Shown here: positions 8,978 to 19,480 of the stretch, one piece after another
Position numbering within the stretch: the stretch's first letter is position 1
Layout: each line of letters opens with the position of its first letter
Assembly: GCF_002088935.1 (NCBI RefSeq)
Contig: NZ_NCSS01000004.1
Span: 434,001 to 498,000 of the forward strand
Length of the DNA stretch: 64,000 bases
DNA from: Henriciella litoralis
GTDB lineage: Bacteria > Pseudomonadota > Alphaproteobacteria > Caulobacterales > Hyphomonadaceae
Direction: 5' to 3'
The notes under the pieces: model-generated
The model's database searches: none
Seen by the model: only the letters and a program-made list of their open reading frames with translations
What the model was told of the DNA's origin: nothing
Made by a program: the position numbers and the translations under genes

Positions 8978-10144
8978 TTAACGGCAGGTCCCGCCGCCCT
9001 GGACGATGGGGGTCGGTGGCATGCAGCTGCACGAATAGCCTTCCGGACAGGTCGATTTCGGTGGCTCTCTCCGCGGCGGTGGCGGACGCGGACGATCCGG
9101 CGTGCTGACCGGCGGCGGCGATGTCTCGAAGCGTTTCGATCTGAGCCCCGGGAATTGGAACCCCGTCCCGCGACTTATCCAGTCATTCATGCAGGCTTGC
9201 CGGGCGCCATAGCCATTGGCCGATTGCATGCAGCTTTCATAGCGGCCGGGTCCGATCGAGTCGAAGAAGCGATCCGCCTCCGAGCGGGCCTGCGGGGAGG
9301 CCGCTGACGCGGCGCGGCGCTGGCGGCGTGCTGCGGCGCGGGCTTCGGCAGCGGCGACGTTGTCCGCCGCCTCATCCCATGCATCGAGATAGGAATCGTA
9401 TTCCGCATTCCGGTCTGCGAGGTAGCCATATTCATCGCTCAAATGCGCTTCCATCCTGTCGGCGATCCATGCACGAAAATCGGTGGCTGGGAGCGATGCG
9501 TAGCGGTCCCGCGTCTCGGTGGCCTGACGGCTGTAGCCATTGTAGATGGCAGTGCGGCAATCGAGCCACTCGCCGCGCCTGTCGAGCGCTTGGGCCGCGC
9601 GGTTTAATGCGTCCGAATTGCCGATCCGCGACACCGCTACAGCTGAAGAGAGAGGATAGGCAGGCTCAGCGCCACAATTGCCATTGAAGTCGAATGTCGT
9701 GCGCAAGTCCGCGAGGCCTTTGGCCTTTGCGATTTCATAGTCTTCGTCCGTCTCGTAATCGCCAGCCTCCCAATAGAAGACATCGCTCGCCGCGCGGGTA
9801 AGGTCATTCCAGATATCGGGGCTCGAACATTTCGGCGGCGTCTCCCCCTCCAGCGCGAAAACGACGCTCATCGAGACATTGCTGGCCGGTCCGCCGGAGA
9901 ATTTCGCCCGCGACATGCTGTGGCGCGCAGCTTCCTCGAACATATCGCTGGTGCAATAGCCGGACGTATTGTGGGCTTTCCCGTCCGCATCGACATCAAA
10001 GGTCATCTTGCAGCAGCCGGGCAGTCCGGCCGCCTCGGCATCCGCCGGAAAAATGATGGGTCCGGGCCTTGTCAGCGACAATGACTGAGCCGACGCGCCG
10101 AGCCCCGTGAAGGCAAGGGCGAACGCGGCGACGAGGCCCCTCAT
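8978..10144 (-). CDS. Secreted protein with TonB C-terminal-like domain
   Basis: The 388-residue protein has a signal peptide (about residues 1-19, cleavage after GASAQ). The next segment (about 28-95, around [30 protein letters not shown] and [11 protein letters not shown]) follows the pattern of the TonB C-terminal fold found in many periplasmic proteins. The rest is unrecognised: an Ala/Arg/Glu-rich probable coiled coil (about 255-290), a proline/arginine-rich stretch (about 335-365) and a Cys-containing tail ([14 protein letters not shown]). It has no N-terminal membrane anchor like true TonB, so it is unlikely to energise a receptor. Its start overlaps the murC stop by four bases (ATGA), which implies coupled translation with murC. 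The function is unknown. Confidence 0.8.
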   Translation of the reverse strand: MRGLVAAFALAFTGLGASAQSLSLTRPGPIIFPADAEAAGLPGCCKMTFDVDADGKAHNTSGYCTSDMFEEAARHSMSRAKFSGGPASNVSMSVVFALEGETPPKCSSPDIWNDLTRAASDVFYWEAGDYETDEDYEIAKAKGLADLRTTFDFNGNCGAEPAYPLSSAVAVSRIGNSDALNRAAQALDRRGEWLDCRTAIYNGYSRQATETRDRYASLPATDFRAWIADRMEAHLSDEYGYLADRNAEYDSYLDAWDEAADNVAAAEARAAARRQRRAASAASPQARSEADRFFDSIGPGRYESCMQSANGYGARQACMNDWISRGTGFQFPGLRSKRFETSPPPVSTPDRPRPPPPRREPPKSTCPEGYSCSCMPPTPIVQGGGTCR

Positions 10145-11574
10145 CCAGCCAATTTCCCGGCCAGCGCATTGGCATGCGCGGAGATGTCCCCTGCCCCGAG
10201 GCAGACAATCATGTCGCCGGGCTGCGCGATATCGCGAATAATGTCTGGCAGATCATCCAAAGATGACAGCGTGCGCGCATTCTTGTGACCGTGGGCGATG
10301 ATGTTCTTGACCAGAGACTCGCTGCTGGTGCCTTCGATCGGGTCTTCGCCTGCCGCATAGACCGGTGCGATCAGCGCGATATCGGCCTCTCCGAAGCAGG
10401 TGGAAAAGTCAGCGAACAAATCGTGCAGGCGGGAATACCGGTGCGGCTGGGCAACTGCGATGACGCGGTTCTGGCCCTGCATGGCGCGCGCGGCTTTCAG
10501 CACAGCGAGGATTTCGACCGGGTGATGGCCGTAATCGTCGATGATGCGGATCTTGCCGTCTTCGTCCGCGCCAGGCGGGACCCACTCGCCTGCCGGTGTA
10601 AAGCGCCGTTTCACGCCGCCGAAATTGGCGAAGCTCGTCTTGATCTGCTCACGCGTCGCGCCAAGCTCTAGCGCGACCGTAATCGCCGCGAGCGCGTTGG
10701 AGACATTGTGATCACCCGCCATCGGCAGCCGCACGCCTTCGAGCGTCATCGCGCCGCGATTGAGGCGGCTTGAGACAATCACGTCGAAGGTAACACCATC
10801 CGGGTCAGAATTCAGATTGACCGCCCGCACATCGGCCTGGCGGTTGAACCCATAGGTCAGGATGCGCCGATCAGAGACGCGCGAGACCATGGTGGAGACT
10901 TCAGGATGATCGGTGCAAAGCACGCCGAACCCATAGAACGGGATGTTCTCGACATAGCGGTCGAACGCATTGCGCAGCGCCTCCATGGAGCCGTAATGCT
11001 CCATATGCTCAGGGTCGATATTGGTGACGATGGCGATGGTGGCGCGCAGCTTGGTGAAGGTGCCGTCGCTCTCATCGGCTTCAAGCACGATCCAGTCGCC
11101 ATTGCCGGCCTTCGCGTTGGAGCCATAGGCGTTGATGATGCCGCCATTGATGACGGTCGGGTCAATCCCGGCGCCATCCAGCAAGGCTGCGACCATTGTC
11201 GTTGTCGTCGTCTTTCCGTGCGTTCCAGCAACGGCAACGGTCCATTTCAGGCGGATGATCTCTGCCAGCATGTCGGCGCGGCGCACCACCGGTATGCCGG
11301 ATTCGCGGGCGGCGACGACTTCAGGGTTATCGCGCTTGATGGCGGATGAGACGATGACAGCCCCGGCCCCGATCACGTTCTGCGGCTTGTGCCCGATGTG
11401 CACCGTCGCGCCGCGTGCGCGCAGGCGCTCAACATTCGCGCTTTCCTTCACATCCGAGCCCTGAACCTTGTAGCCAAGGTTCATCATGATCTCGGCGATG
11501 CCGGACATGCCGATACCGCCAATGCCGACAAGATGCGCCGGGCCAAGTTCGAAGGGTGAAGGTTTGAGTGCCAT
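10141..11574 (-). CDS. murC: UDP-N-acetylmuramate--L-alanine ligase MurC
   Basis: MurC adds L-alanine to UDP-MurNAc with ATP hydrolysis, starting the stem peptide. The 477-residue product has the N-terminal Rossmann motif [12 protein letters not shown] (about residues 17-28), the ATP loop GTHGKT at 117-122, and the Mur-ligase central and C-terminal domains (for example DDYGHHPVE). Length is normal. It is 114 bases downstream of murG. Its stop overlaps the start of the secreted TonB-C-like gene by four bases, not murB as in relatives. Confidence 0.97.
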   Translation of the reverse strand: MALKPSPFELGPAHLVGIGGIGMSGIAEIMMNLGYKVQGSDVKESANVERLRARGATVHIGHKPQNVIGAGAVIVSSAIKRDNPEVVAARESGIPVVRRADMLAEIIRLKWTVAVAGTHGKTTTTTMVAALLDGAGIDPTVINGGIINAYGSNAKAGNGDWIVLEADESDGTFTKLRATIAIVTNIDPEHMEHYGSMEALRNAFDRYVENIPFYGFGVLCTDHPEVSTMVSRVSDRRILTYGFNRQADVRAVNLNSDPDGVTFDVIVSSRLNRGAMTLEGVRLPMAGDHNVSNALAAITVALELGATREQIKTSFANFGGVKRRFTPAGEWVPPGADEDGKIRIIDDYGHHPVEILAVLKAARAMQGQNRVIAVAQPHRYSRLHDLFADFSTCFGEADIALIAPVYAAGEDPIEGTSSESLVKNIIAHGHKNARTLSSLDDLPDIIRDIAQPGDMIVCLGAGDISAHANALAGKLAG

Positions 11575-11688
11575 AAAGGGCCACCATGATCAGAAAAGCA
11601 GAATATCCCGCGATAATATGTCTGCCATGGTGTAGGCAAGGACCACGCAGCTGTCATGGCATGAACAAGGTGTTTTCTGGGCAGGCGC

Positions 11689-12792
11689 CTAGCGCAGGCA
11701 AACCTTTTCAGCGAGATCAGCCAGATCGCTCGCGGCTGTCACCGTGCCGGTCTCTTTGGCGGCCCTGGCGCGCGCTTTCAGGCCTTCTGCATCACCGAGC
11801 CGAACTCCAATCAGCTCGCCCAGCAGGTTCGGATAGAGATTATCCTCAACCACGACATCCGCCGCGCCGGCATCAACCAGCGCTTCGGCATTGGCGTTCT
11901 GGTGGTCATCCATCGCAATCTTGAGTGGGATGAGGATGGAGGGGCGACCAACAGCAGCGATTTCACTGACTGTGCCAGCCCCGGAACGCGCAATGATCAG
12001 ATGAGCCGCGGCGAGGCGCTCAGGCATGTCTGAGAAGAAAGGCGCCAGCTCATGGCGCAGCTGCACCTTGTCATAGACGGCGCGAACCTGATCGAGCTGT
12101 TCCTCGCGAACCTGCTGAACCACTTTCAACCGCGCGCGCAGCGGCGCCGGAATATGGTTGGCGAGCGCCAGCGGAATGATGTCGCCGAGGATTTTAGCCC
12201 CCTGACTGCCGCCGGTAATGAAGACGGTGAGGTCGCCATCGGTTGGCGGATAGGCATGATCACGCATCGCCGCAATGGGCGCGCGGACCGGGTTGCCGAC
12301 GGGATGATGATCAACGCCGCCCGGCAGACGGTCGAGGCGCGGAAAACCCGATGCAACGATCGCCGCCTTGCCCGCAAAAGCGCGGTTCACACGGCCAAGC
12401 ACGGCGTTCTGTTCATGGATCAGGATCGGAACTTTCCGGCGTCGGGCGGCGCTCAGCGCCGGAAAGGCCGGATAGCCGCCGAAGCCCGCGACCAATGCAG
12501 GTTGCAACCGCTTCATTGTGCTGGAGGCCGCATTGATGCCGCCCCAGATTTTCAGGGCCGCCACTGGCAATGTCCATGGCTTGCGCAGATTTGGACTGGC
12601 GGCGCGGACTTCCTCTTTCCAGTCGGCTGGAAACTTGTCGGCATAGTGCAGGCCGCGCGCATCGCTCATCAGGCCAACGCGCCAGCCGCGCGCGCGCATT
12701 TCGTCAGCGAAGGCGGCAGCCGGAAACATGTGGCCGCCGGTGCCGCCAGCGCCAATAATGACGAGTGGGGCTGATCCTGCCTGATCAGACAT
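11689..12792 (-). CDS. murG: UDP-GlcNAc:lipid I N-acetylglucosaminyltransferase MurG
   Basis: MurG is the peripheral membrane GT28 glycosyltransferase that adds GlcNAc to lipid I to make lipid II. The sequence shows the N-terminal glycine-rich loop [12 protein letters not shown], a second loop [10 protein letters not shown], and the C-terminal donor-binding region [22 protein letters not shown] place the start at the ATG at 12792 (367 residues), which overlaps the ftsW stop by eight bases. A 22-codon upstream extension lies wholly inside ftsW and is unlikely to be translated. The gene sits between ftsW and murC as in other dcw clusters. Confidence 0.96.
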   Translation of the reverse strand: MSDQAGSAPLVIIGAGGTGGHMFPAAAFADEMRARGWRVGLMSDARGLHYADKFPADWKEEVRAASPNLRKPWTLPVAALKIWGGINAASSTMKRLQPALVAGFGGYPAFPALSAARRRKVPILIHEQNAVLGRVNRAFAGKAAIVASGFPRLDRLPGGVDHHPVGNPVRAPIAAMRDHAYPPTDGDLTVFITGGSQGAKILGDIIPLALANHIPAPLRARLKVVQQVREEQLDQVRAVYDKVQLRHELAPFFSDMPERLAAAHLIIARSGAGTVSEIAAVGRPSILIPLKIAMDDHQNANAEALVDAGAADVVVEDNLYPNLLGELIGVRLGDAEGLKARARAAKETGTVTAASDLADLAEKVCLR

Positions 12793-13939
12793 AACGCCTG
12801 CGGCCTGTAATCGTCTGGCGGCGGATAAGCGCGAGGCCGAGCCCCAGCGTGAGCGCAATGCCCATCATTGAGGAGCCACCATAGGAGATGAAGGGCAGCG
12901 TCATGCCCTTGGGCGGAATGAGGCTGACATTCACCGCGATATTGATCGCCGCCTGCAGCCCAAATAGCGCGAACAGACCCGCTGCGGCGGCGCGCGGATA
13001 CGGGTCACGCACCTGCGAGGCACCGCGCAGGCCGCGCCAGCAGATAAAGACGTAAAGCGCGATCAGTGCGAGCGCGGCGACATAGCCAAACTCCTCACCC
13101 AGCACCGAATAGATGAAATCGGTATGCGCGTCAGGCAGGCTGGATTTCACCGTCCCCTCGCCCGGCCCGGCGCCCAGAAGGCCACCGCGCGAGATCGCTT
13201 CTGACGCCTTGTCGATCTGGTAGGTGTCGTAATCGGACGGATTGATGAAACTGTTCACACGGTATCTGACGTGTGGCAGCAGGCTGTAAAGCGACAGACA
13301 GAGCGCAAAGCCGCCGCCAATGAAGGCCGCTGCCCATTTCCACGGCATACCGGAGATAAAGAAGGTGACCATGAAGGCCGCCGTCAGCAAAGCTGATTGA
13401 CCAACATCCGGCTGCAAGAGAAGCAGGCCCAGCGTCACAACGAAGAAGACCAGCGCCACAATCGCCCACGGCCCGCCGGGATAGAGCTGCCTCTGGGCCA
13501 GCAACCAGGCCGAAAGGATGATCAGCGCAGGCTTCACAGATTCTGAAGGCTGAATGGTAAAGCCTGCGATCTGGATCCAGCGCTGGGCGCCCTTGGCTTC
13601 GTGCCCGAAGATCAGGATTGCGACCAGCAGAACGAGCGAAACACAGAAGATGATCGCTGCACCGCGTCTCGCCCATGTCCGGTTCAGAAGGCTTGCGCCG
13701 AACAAGACGATGACCGCAGCGCCAGCAAAGACGCTCTGGCGCTTTACGAAATAATAGAGGTCGTCATAGCCGAGCCGGTCTGCGGCGGGCGGGCCAGCGG
13801 CAAGCGAGAGGACGAGACCGAGTGCCAGCAAGGTGACCGAGGCGGCTATGATCTGCCAGTCGACGCTGCGGCGCCATTCGGTAATCACCGAACGGTCCGA
13901 GCGTGGCAGGATGACGCTTTGTCCGTACTGGGTCGTCAT
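12785..13939 (-). CDS. ftsW: Septal peptidoglycan polymerase FtsW
   Basis: FtsW is the SEDS-family glycosyltransferase that polymerises lipid II at the septum together with FtsI. The 384-residue product has about ten hydrophobic segments, a short cytoplasmic N-terminus, and family signatures including [22 protein letters not shown] and the C-terminal [11 protein letters not shown]. It starts with an ATGA overlap with the murD stop and ends overlapping murG by eight bases, so it is translationally coupled on both sides. Confidence 0.96.
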   Translation of the reverse strand: MTTQYGQSVILPRSDRSVITEWRRSVDWQIIAASVTLLALGLVLSLAAGPPAADRLGYDDLYYFVKRQSVFAGAAVIVLFGASLLNRTWARRGAAIIFCVSLVLLVAILIFGHEAKGAQRWIQIAGFTIQPSESVKPALIILSAWLLAQRQLYPGGPWAIVALVFFVVTLGLLLLQPDVGQSALLTAAFMVTFFISGMPWKWAAAFIGGGFALCLSLYSLLPHVRYRVNSFINPSDYDTYQIDKASEAISRGGLLGAGPGEGTVKSSLPDAHTDFIYSVLGEEFGYVAALALIALYVFICWRGLRGASQVRDPYPRAAAAGLFALFGLQAAINIAVNVSLIPPKGMTLPFISYGGSSMMGIALTLGLGLALIRRQTITGRRRYV

Positions 13940-15363
13940 GCCGTTTCCTTCAGGCTGCGGCTGACGATCTGTCCGCCGAGGTCTGCGACAATGGTTTTGA
14001 ACGCGTCACCGCGCGCCTCAAAGTCCTTGAACTGGTCAAAGCTCGCGCAGGCGGGCGAGAGCAGAACGATGGGGTTTTCCTCACCGGAGTTGCGCGCATC
14101 TTCGAGCGCGCTCGAAATCGCCGCTTCGAGTGTCTTCGTCCGTTTGTAATCGGCCTTCCCGTCCAGCGTCTTCGCAAAGGCATCGGCGGCCTCGCCGATC
14201 AGATAGGCTTTGGCGAGCCGATCAAAGAAGGGCGACAGCGGCTCAATGCCTTCGGCCTTCGGAACGCCGCCCGCGATCCAGTAAACGCGCGGATAGGCCC
14301 GCAGCGCCTGCTCGGCGGCCTGGGCATTGGTGGCCTTGGAATCATTGACGAAGCGGACGCCATCGATCTGGCCGACTTGCTCCATGCGGTGGGCAAGGCC
14401 CGGAAATGTGGTCAGCGCGCCAAAGATACGGCCTGCATCGAGGCCGAGCGCGCGGCAGGCGGCATAGGCGGCGGCGGCGTTCTGATAATTGTGCCGCCCG
14501 GGAAGCGTCGGCGCGCCAGCAAGATCTCCGACGCGAACGGCATTGCCGGCAAGGCTATCGAAGAGCTTTCCATCAATCGCGCTGACACCGCGCCCGAGCG
14601 CGAACTCTGACGAGACCTGGATGACACGGGCCCTGCCTCGCGAGGCGAGATCCATGGCGATCGACTGGGTATACATGTCATCGACCGCGATCACGGCGGT
14701 GTCGCCGGGCTGCTGATTGTTGAAGATGCGTTTCTTCGCATCGACATAGCCCTTCATGCCGCCATGCCGATCGAGGTGATCAGGCGAGACATTCAGCATC
14801 ACGGAGACGTCGCAGCGCAGGCTTTTGACGAGGTCCAGCTGATAGGACGACAGCTCAAGCACATAATAGGCGTTGGCATGCAGCGGCGGCAGGTCCAGCA
14901 CGCCGGTGCCGATATTGCCGCCGACGCGCGCATCGATGCCGCACTCTTTCAGGATATGCCCGATGAGCGCCGTTGTCGTCGATTTGCCGTTCGTGCCTGT
15001 AATGCCGATGATCTTCGGGCGGCCACGCTGTGGCATGGATTGAACGGCGCGCGCGAACAGCTCGATATCGCCGACAACCGGAACATTGGTCATCTGCGCG
15101 AGGCGAACCAGCCGATGTGGCTGGGGATGGGTTAGCGGAATACCCGGCGAGAGGACGAGGGCTGCAAAGCTCTGCCAGTCGCGCTTGTTGAGGTCAGATA
15201 GCGGAATGCCTTCAGCTTCGGCCTTGGCGCGCGAAGCTTCATTGTCGTCCCAAGCATGCACCCGCGCGCGCCCCGCTTTCAGGGCACGCGCTGCCGCCAG
15301 ACCTGTCCGGCCTAGTCCGTAGACGGCGACATCGCGCCCGGCATATTCGGTGATCGGGATCAT
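13936..15363 (-). CDS. murD: UDP-N-acetylmuramoylalanine--D-glutamate ligase MurD
   Basis: MurD adds D-glutamate to UDP-MurNAc-L-Ala in the cytoplasm. The 475-residue product shows an N-terminal Rossmann motif GLGRTGLAAARAL (about residues 16-28), the ATP loop GTNGKS at 123-128, the DHLDRHGGM segment, and the C-terminal motif VRFVNDSKATNAQA. It is ten bases downstream of mraY and overlaps ftsW by four bases, the conserved mraY-murD-ftsW order. Confidence 0.97.
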   Translation of the reverse strand: MIPITEYAGRDVAVYGLGRTGLAAARALKAGRARVHAWDDNEASRAKAEAEGIPLSDLNKRDWQSFAALVLSPGIPLTHPQPHRLVRLAQMTNVPVVGDIELFARAVQSMPQRGRPKIIGITGTNGKSTTTALIGHILKECGIDARVGGNIGTGVLDLPPLHANAYYVLELSSYQLDLVKSLRCDVSVMLNVSPDHLDRHGGMKGYVDAKKRIFNNQQPGDTAVIAVDDMYTQSIAMDLASRGRARVIQVSSEFALGRGVSAIDGKLFDSLAGNAVRVGDLAGAPTLPGRHNYQNAAAAYAACRALGLDAGRIFGALTTFPGLAHRMEQVGQIDGVRFVNDSKATNAQAAEQALRAYPRVYWIAGGVPKAEGIEPLSPFFDRLAKAYLIGEAADAFAKTLDGKADYKRTKTLEAAISSALEDARNSGEENPIVLLSPACASFDQFKDFEARGDAFKTIVADLGGQIVSRSLKETA

Positions 15364-15373
15364 CTTGCGCGCA

Positions 15374-16567
15374 TCACCTCAGCTTCAGGGTGGCAAGGCC
15401 CGCAAGGGCGAACAGGAAGGACAGGATCCAGAAGCGGACGACGACTTTCGTTTCGGTCCAGTTCTTCTTCTGAAAATGGTGGTGGAGCGGCGCCATCAGG
15501 AAGATGCGCTTGCCGGTGCCCGACAGTTTTTTGGTGATCTTGAACCAGGTCACCTGCATCATCACAGATAGCGCTTCGAGCACGAAGATGCCGCCGATAA
15601 TGGCGAGCGCAAATTCGTGCTTCACAGCCACGGCGACGACACCGATCAGACCGCCAAGCCCGAGCGACCCGGTATCGCCCATGAAGACGGTGGCGGGGTA
15701 TGCGTTGAACCAGAGAAAGCCGGTCCCGGCGCCAATCATCGCGCCCAGCACGACGCCCATTTCACCGGCGCCTGGCGTGAACTGAATACCGAGATAATCA
15801 GCAAAGATGACGTTACCCGTCAGGTAAGCGATCAGCGCGTAGGAGGCGCCCGCAAACATCATCGGCACAATGGCCAGACCGTCGAGGCCGTCGGTAAAGT
15901 TCACGGCATTGGCTGAGCCGACGATCACGATCATCGCGAACAGGATGAAGAACCCGCCAAGCGGGACAAAATAGTCATTCACAAAGGGCACAGCGACGCC
16001 GCCTGCGAAGGATTGGTCATTCGGCGAAACCGTCGTGTGCGGCGCGAGCGATGCGATGAACTCCGCCACGCCATTGAGCGCGCCCCACTCGGCATGACCA
16101 AGCGGCGTATTCGCCCCGTGCAGCCCCATGATGAAGGCGCCTGCCAGAGCGGCCACGACAAACTCCACGAGGAGCCTGACCTTCGCGGACACGCCAGCAT
16201 CTGTCTGCTTGGTGACTTTCGCGTAGTCATCCAGGAAGCCGAGGAAGGCATAGGACAGCGTCACAAACAGGACCGTCCAGATGTAGGGGTTGGCAAGGTC
16301 CGCCCAGAGCAAGGTGCCGAGCAAAAGGCCGATCCAGATCAGGAAGCCGCCCATGGTCGGCGTGCCGCGCTTTTCGAGCTGGGCCTGAAGCGATAGATCG
16401 CGGATCGGTTGGCCTTTGCCCTGGCGCTCACGAAGGCGATCAATGATCCAGTCACCGGTCAAGATGGTGAACAGGAATGCGGTGACGATCGCGCCGCCTG
16501 TGCGGAACGTTGTGTAGTTGAAGAGCCTGAACAGCCCGTCTTCCGCTGCAATCAGTTCATACAGCAT
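15374..16567 (-). CDS. mraY: Phospho-N-acetylmuramoyl-pentapeptide-transferase MraY
   Basis: MraY transfers phospho-MurNAc-pentapeptide from UDP to undecaprenyl phosphate, forming lipid I on the inner face of the inner membrane. The product has about ten membrane segments and the family hallmarks: FLDDYAKV with the catalytic aspartates, [10 protein letters not shown], and the C-terminal [10 protein letters not shown] motif. I choose the ATG at 16567 (397 residues) because a GGGGG ribosome binding site lies five bases before it. A GTG one codon upstream is too close to that site. The start overlaps the end of murF by 11 bases. Confidence 0.97.
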   Translation of the reverse strand: MLYELIAAEDGLFRLFNYTTFRTGGAIVTAFLFTILTGDWIIDRLRERQGKGQPIRDLSLQAQLEKRGTPTMGGFLIWIGLLLGTLLWADLANPYIWTVLFVTLSYAFLGFLDDYAKVTKQTDAGVSAKVRLLVEFVVAALAGAFIMGLHGANTPLGHAEWGALNGVAEFIASLAPHTTVSPNDQSFAGGVAVPFVNDYFVPLGGFFILFAMIVIVGSANAVNFTDGLDGLAIVPMMFAGASYALIAYLTGNVIFADYLGIQFTPGAGEMGVVLGAMIGAGTGFLWFNAYPATVFMGDTGSLGLGGLIGVVAVAVKHEFALAIIGGIFVLEALSVMMQVTWFKITKKLSGTGKRIFLMAPLHHHFQKKNWTETKVVVRFWILSFLFALAGLATLKLR

Positions 16568-18047
16568 CACGACCCCCTGCAGCCCCGTCGGCGCTGCCTT
16601 CCATCACCTGCTCGTCTGCGGTCTTGCTCCACTGGCGCAACCTGTCTGCGAGCCGTCCCATCCCGGAGGCATTCGAGCCTTTGATCAAGAGAAGATCGCC
16701 GTTTTGCAGAGAGTTTTTTACCTGTGAATCCAGGCCGTCTGCCTGAGAGGCCCAGTGTGACTCGATTTTAGCTTGAAGCGCCTCATGCAGCGGCGTCATG
16801 CCATTTCCTGCGAGGAACGCGATTTCAGCGCCCGCGTCGATTACAGGGCCTGCCAGCGCCGCATGCTCGGCCTTCGAGGTCGCGCCAACTTCGAGCATTT
16901 CCCCGAGCGCAACGAGGCGGCGGCCGCCCGTGCGCGAGGCAAAGCTCGCGAGCGCGGCGCGCATCGATTCCGGGTTGGCGTTGTAGGCGTCATCGACCAG
17001 CAGGACTTCGCCGCCATCTGGCAGTTTCAGTGTTTCCGCCGTCCCGCGCCCCGGGGGCGGCCCGTAGCCGGAAAGGTCGCGCGCGGCGCCATACATGTCG
17101 ATCGATGAGTTCAGCCCAGCGGCGAGCAATGCGCAGGCGACATTGTCGGCCCAGTGACGGCCAACCGCGTCAATTTCAACATCGAGCAGGCATGTCAGCG
17201 CATTGATCGCAATATGGCTCACACCGTTGTCCGTTGTGTAGGCTTCGACCCAGGCAAAGCCATCTCTATTGGTGACCCAGTCGGCGCGTGAGCGGTCTTC
17301 AATCCGTCCGAACAGGCCAATCGGCGCGTCTGGCTTAAGCTTCCGGATATGCTCGACGAGGACGGGCAGCATCGGGTCAGCTGCAGGCAGAACGACCTGG
17401 CCGTCCGGTTCGACAAGACCTGCAGCGATATCTGCCTTCTCACGCGCAACGCCTTCAATTGAACCGAGCCCCTCCAGATGAGCCGGGGCGATCTTGGTAA
17501 TCACCGCGACATGCGGCTGGACCATGATCGAGCGCGGCGCAATCTCGCCCGGCGTCGACATGCCGATCTCGAACACGGCGTATTCGGTGTCGGCGGGCAT
17601 GCGCGCCAGCGTCAGCGGCACGCCCCAGTGATTGTTGAAGCTTTTGACGGACCAGTGTGCCCGGCCCGCGCCGCGGTGAATGCGCGCGATCATTTCCTTG
17701 ACGCTGGTCTTGCCGACAGACCCGGTAATCGCGATACGGACGGCATCTTTCGCCCGTTCACGGGCAAAAATCCCAATCGTCTCAAGCGCGCCGAGGACGT
17801 CATCAACGATGAGCAACGGCCCTGAAACGCCTTCTACCTCACGGCTGACGAGCGCCGCGCTCGCGCCTGCCTCGAAGGCAGCGGCGACAAAGTCATGCCC
17901 ATCACGGACATCCTTCAAAGCAACGAATAGATCACCAGCCTGCAGGGAGCGGGTGTCGATCGACACACCGTTCGCCTCGAATGAAGCTGTCGCTTCACCG
18001 CCAGTGGCTTTGATCAGTTCGTCGGATGTCCAGAGCGGGCGGGTCAT
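16557..18047 (-). CDS. murF: UDP-MurNAc-tripeptide--D-alanyl-D-alanine ligase MurF
   Basis: MurF adds the D-Ala-D-Ala dipeptide made by Ddl, completing UDP-MurNAc-pentapeptide. The 496-residue product carries the MurF/MurE-type N-terminal domain (around [19 protein letters not shown]), the ATP loop GSVGKT at residues 109-114, and the central-domain motif [15 protein letters not shown]. Its start shares one base with the murE stop (TGATG), so translation is probably coupled. Confidence 0.97.
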   Translation of the reverse strand: MTRPLWTSDELIKATGGEATASFEANGVSIDTRSLQAGDLFVALKDVRDGHDFVAAAFEAGASAALVSREVEGVSGPLLIVDDVLGALETIGIFARERAKDAVRIAITGSVGKTSVKEMIARIHRGAGRAHWSVKSFNNHWGVPLTLARMPADTEYAVFEIGMSTPGEIAPRSIMVQPHVAVITKIAPAHLEGLGSIEGVAREKADIAAGLVEPDGQVVLPAADPMLPVLVEHIRKLKPDAPIGLFGRIEDRSRADWVTNRDGFAWVEAYTTDNGVSHIAINALTCLLDVEIDAVGRHWADNVACALLAAGLNSSIDMYGAARDLSGYGPPPGRGTAETLKLPDGGEVLLVDDAYNANPESMRAALASFASRTGGRRLVALGEMLEVGATSKAEHAALAGPVIDAGAEIAFLAGNGMTPLHEALQAKIESHWASQADGLDSQVKNSLQNGDLLLIKGSNASGMGRLADRLRQWSKTADEQVMEGSADGAAGGRDAV

Positions 18048-19480
18048 CAGCTGCGCGCCTCCAGTGCCGCTTTCGCGGTGTCCTGGTCGGAGAAGGGAAT
18101 GACCGTCTGGCCAATGATCTGACCGGTTTCATGGCCTTTGCCAGCAATCAGCAGCGTGTCGCCGGATTTGAGGTCGGCCACCGCCTTGCGGATGGCCTCG
18201 CCGCGATCGCCGATTTCGATGCCGTTTGGCACGGCTTCGAGAATGGATTTGCGGATGGTGGCTGGGTCTTCCGAGCGTGGATTGTCATCGGTCACGATGA
18301 CGACGTCGGCATGTTTGGCGGCGATAGCGCCCATGAGCGGGCGTTTCTTGCGATCACGGTCGCCGCCACAGCCGAAGATCACGACCAGCTTGCCAGCGGT
18401 ATGGGGCCGCGCCGCGCGGATAAGGACATCGAGGCCGTCCGGCGTGTGGGCGTAATCGACGAACACGCCCGCGCCGTCTTTGGTCTCGCCGACAAATTCA
18501 AGGCGGCCTTTGACCGGCTCCAGCTTCGACATGCCCTCGCGAACGCCGTCCAGTGGCGCGCCAAGCGAGAGCGCAAGCCCGGCGGCGGTCAGGGCGTTCA
18601 GCGCCTGGAATTCGCCGATCAGCGGCAGATCAACTTCGAACTCGTCGCCCTGCCATTTGAGGAAGAGCGTCTGGCCAGTCGCCTTTGGCATCAGCTCGGC
18701 AATCTTGAGGTCCTCACCGCGCCAGCCAACGGATACCGGCTTGAGACCAGCGGCTTTCGCGCCGGCTTCAAACGCGCCGCGCTCTGGGCTGTCGGCGTTG
18801 ACGACGGCTGGAGCACCGGCGGGCATAAGCTCGGTAAACAGGCGCATCTTTGCGGCCCGGTAGTCATCCATGTCGGCGTGATAGTCGAGGTGGTCCTGCG
18901 TCAGATTGGTGAAGGCGCAGGCGGCGAGCTTAACCGCATCGAGGCGATACTGAACGAGGCCATGCGAGGACGCTTCCATCGCGCAGTGGGTAACGCCCTG
19001 CCCGGCAAGCGTGGCGAGTGTCTGGTGAATAGCAACCGGGTCCGGCGTGGTGTGTCCAAGATCGATATGGCCGTTCGGCCCGATGGCGCCGAGCGTGCCC
19101 ATGGAGGCCGCCGTAATCCCGGACGTCTCCCAGATCTGGCGCAGGAAATCGACGGTCGAGCTTTTGCCGTTCGTGCCCGTCACAGCGACAATCGTCTGCG
19201 GCTGGCTGGCAAAGAAAGCGGCCGAGGCGGTGGCGAGCGTCAGGCGCGGTTCTTCAACGTCGATGGCAACCACGTCGCCCATATCCGGCAGGTCATGCCC
19301 GATGACGGCGATTGCGCCGTTCTTGATCGCTTGCGGGATATAGTCCCGCCCATCGGCTGTAACGCCTTTAAGGGCTGCGAAGATGAAGCCCGGCTTCACC
19401 TTGCGGCTGTCCGCCGTCAGGCCTGTGACTTCCTCAACAGCGGTCAGGCCTTTGCCCGGGAAAAGTGCGGCAAGGTTCAA
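18047..19480 (-). CDS. murE: UDP-MurNAc-L-Ala-D-Glu--meso-diaminopimelate ligase MurE
   Basis: MurE adds the third residue of the stem peptide. The 477-residue product has the ATP loop GTNGKS at residues 102-107. It also has the motif DNPRSEDP beginning at about residue 399; DNPR marks the meso-diaminopimelate-specific enzymes of Gram-negative bacteria, whereas lysine-adding enzymes carry other residues there. It overlaps ftsI by four bases (ATGA) upstream and murF by one base downstream. A long opposite-strand frame covers the gene but has no independent support. Confidence 0.97.
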   Translation of the reverse strand: MNLAALFPGKGLTAVEEVTGLTADSRKVKPGFIFAALKGVTADGRDYIPQAIKNGAIAVIGHDLPDMGDVVAIDVEEPRLTLATASAAFFASQPQTIVAVTGTNGKSSTVDFLRQIWETSGITAASMGTLGAIGPNGHIDLGHTTPDPVAIHQTLATLAGQGVTHCAMEASSHGLVQYRLDAVKLAACAFTNLTQDHLDYHADMDDYRAAKMRLFTELMPAGAPAVVNADSPERGAFEAGAKAAGLKPVSVGWRGEDLKIAELMPKATGQTLFLKWQGDEFEVDLPLIGEFQALNALTAAGLALSLGAPLDGVREGMSKLEPVKGRLEFVGETKDGAGVFVDYAHTPDGLDVLIRAARPHTAGKLVVIFGCGGDRDRKKRPLMGAIAAKHADVVIVTDDNPRSEDPATIRKSILEAVPNGIEIGDRGEAIRKAVADLKSGDTLLIAGKGHETGQIIGQTVIPFSDQDTAKAALEARS

